In this document: positions 63,923-64,000 of the stretch, one piece after another
How positions within the stretch are numbered: the stretch's first letter is position 1
Layout of the letters: every line of letters starts with the position of its first letter
NCBI GenBank assembly: GCA_039090855.1
Contig: CM077010.1
Span: 47,882,905-47,946,904, forward strand
Direction: 5' to 3'
DNA: 64,000 bases
Origin: Macrothele yani
Lineage: Eukaryota; Arthropoda; Arachnida; Araneae; Macrothelidae
Notes under the pieces: generated by a model
Told to the model about the DNA's origin: nothing
The model's database searches: none
The model's input: the letters and a program-made list of their open reading frames with translations, nothing else
Program-made: the position numbers and the translations under genes

Positions 63923-64000
63923 GTAATTTTGCTTCCAATACTTCCAATGGAAAAACTTCTGTACACATTTTCTTCCCAATTAATGCGTTCCCAAGGATGA

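Overview
The window looks like intergenic and intronic DNA from a repeat-rich invertebrate nuclear genome, most likely an arthropod and plausibly a chelicerate; the species cannot be named from the sequence. The reasons are a spliced two-pore potassium channel exon of invertebrate type, tRNA-derived SINEs at very high density, many decayed Tc1 and mariner transposons, an RTE-type LINE, Penelope-like retroelements with hammerhead-ribozyme-like ends, and abundant microsatellites. There are no operons, no bacterial-type genes and almost no long open frames.

Only one host protein-coding segment is convincing: a K2P channel exon on the minus strand at 9932-10162, with selectivity filter GYG and good splice sites. 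A 27-bp minisatellite (10342-10806) lies about 180 bp upstream of its acceptor, so it is probably intronic.

Layout. 0-6.2 kb: SINE1 copies, a 456-bp tandem duplication, a perfect 54-bp palindrome in a Tc1 relic, a T-rich minisatellite, and a duplicated segment in which one copy carries a SINE1. 6.7-8.3 kb: Tc1-A. 8.9-10.8 kb: SINE2, RTE 3' end, K2P exon, minisatellite. 10.9-13.2 kb: Tc1-B interrupted by a SINE, then a MITE-like element. 13.7-16.7 kb: an old repeat split by a LINE 3' end and by mariner-1, which itself holds a SINE1 and a fivefold 86-bp expansion; an unsplit relative lies at 23.6-24.4 kb. 16.9-17.3 kb: a miniature LTR element with a tRNA-like gene inside its 5' LTR. 17.5-19.5 kb: Penelope-like element pieces with a hammerhead-like motif. 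26.9-30.0 kb: an almost full-length RTE LINE with frameshifts. 30.8-33.1 kb: a tandem tRNA-like repeat array into which a young Tc1 (perfect inverted repeats, one in-frame stop) has jumped. 34-41.5 kb: a Penelope GIY-YIG tail, an RTE split by mariner-2, mariner-3, SINE2, mariner-4. 42-47.8 kb: a chimeric SINE, a zinc-knuckle LINE tail, SINE2. 48.06-52.74 kb: a SINE2 split by a 4.35-kb mariner-5, which holds a Penelope-derived foldback element, two SINE1, one SINE2 and a fourfold tandem copy of its own 3' coding end. 53.7-63.9 kb: a MITE-like element, mariner-6, mariner-7, RTE fragments, Tc1-D, SINE2, a solo LTR and a final SINE1.

The elements do not form a gene pathway. What the window gives is a readable insertion history: many insertions keep target-site duplications, and several have an unoccupied relative a few hundred bases to several kilobases away. 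The two most unusual structures are the tRNA-bearing miniature LTR element and the Penelope-derived foldback element with hammerhead-like motifs on both arms.
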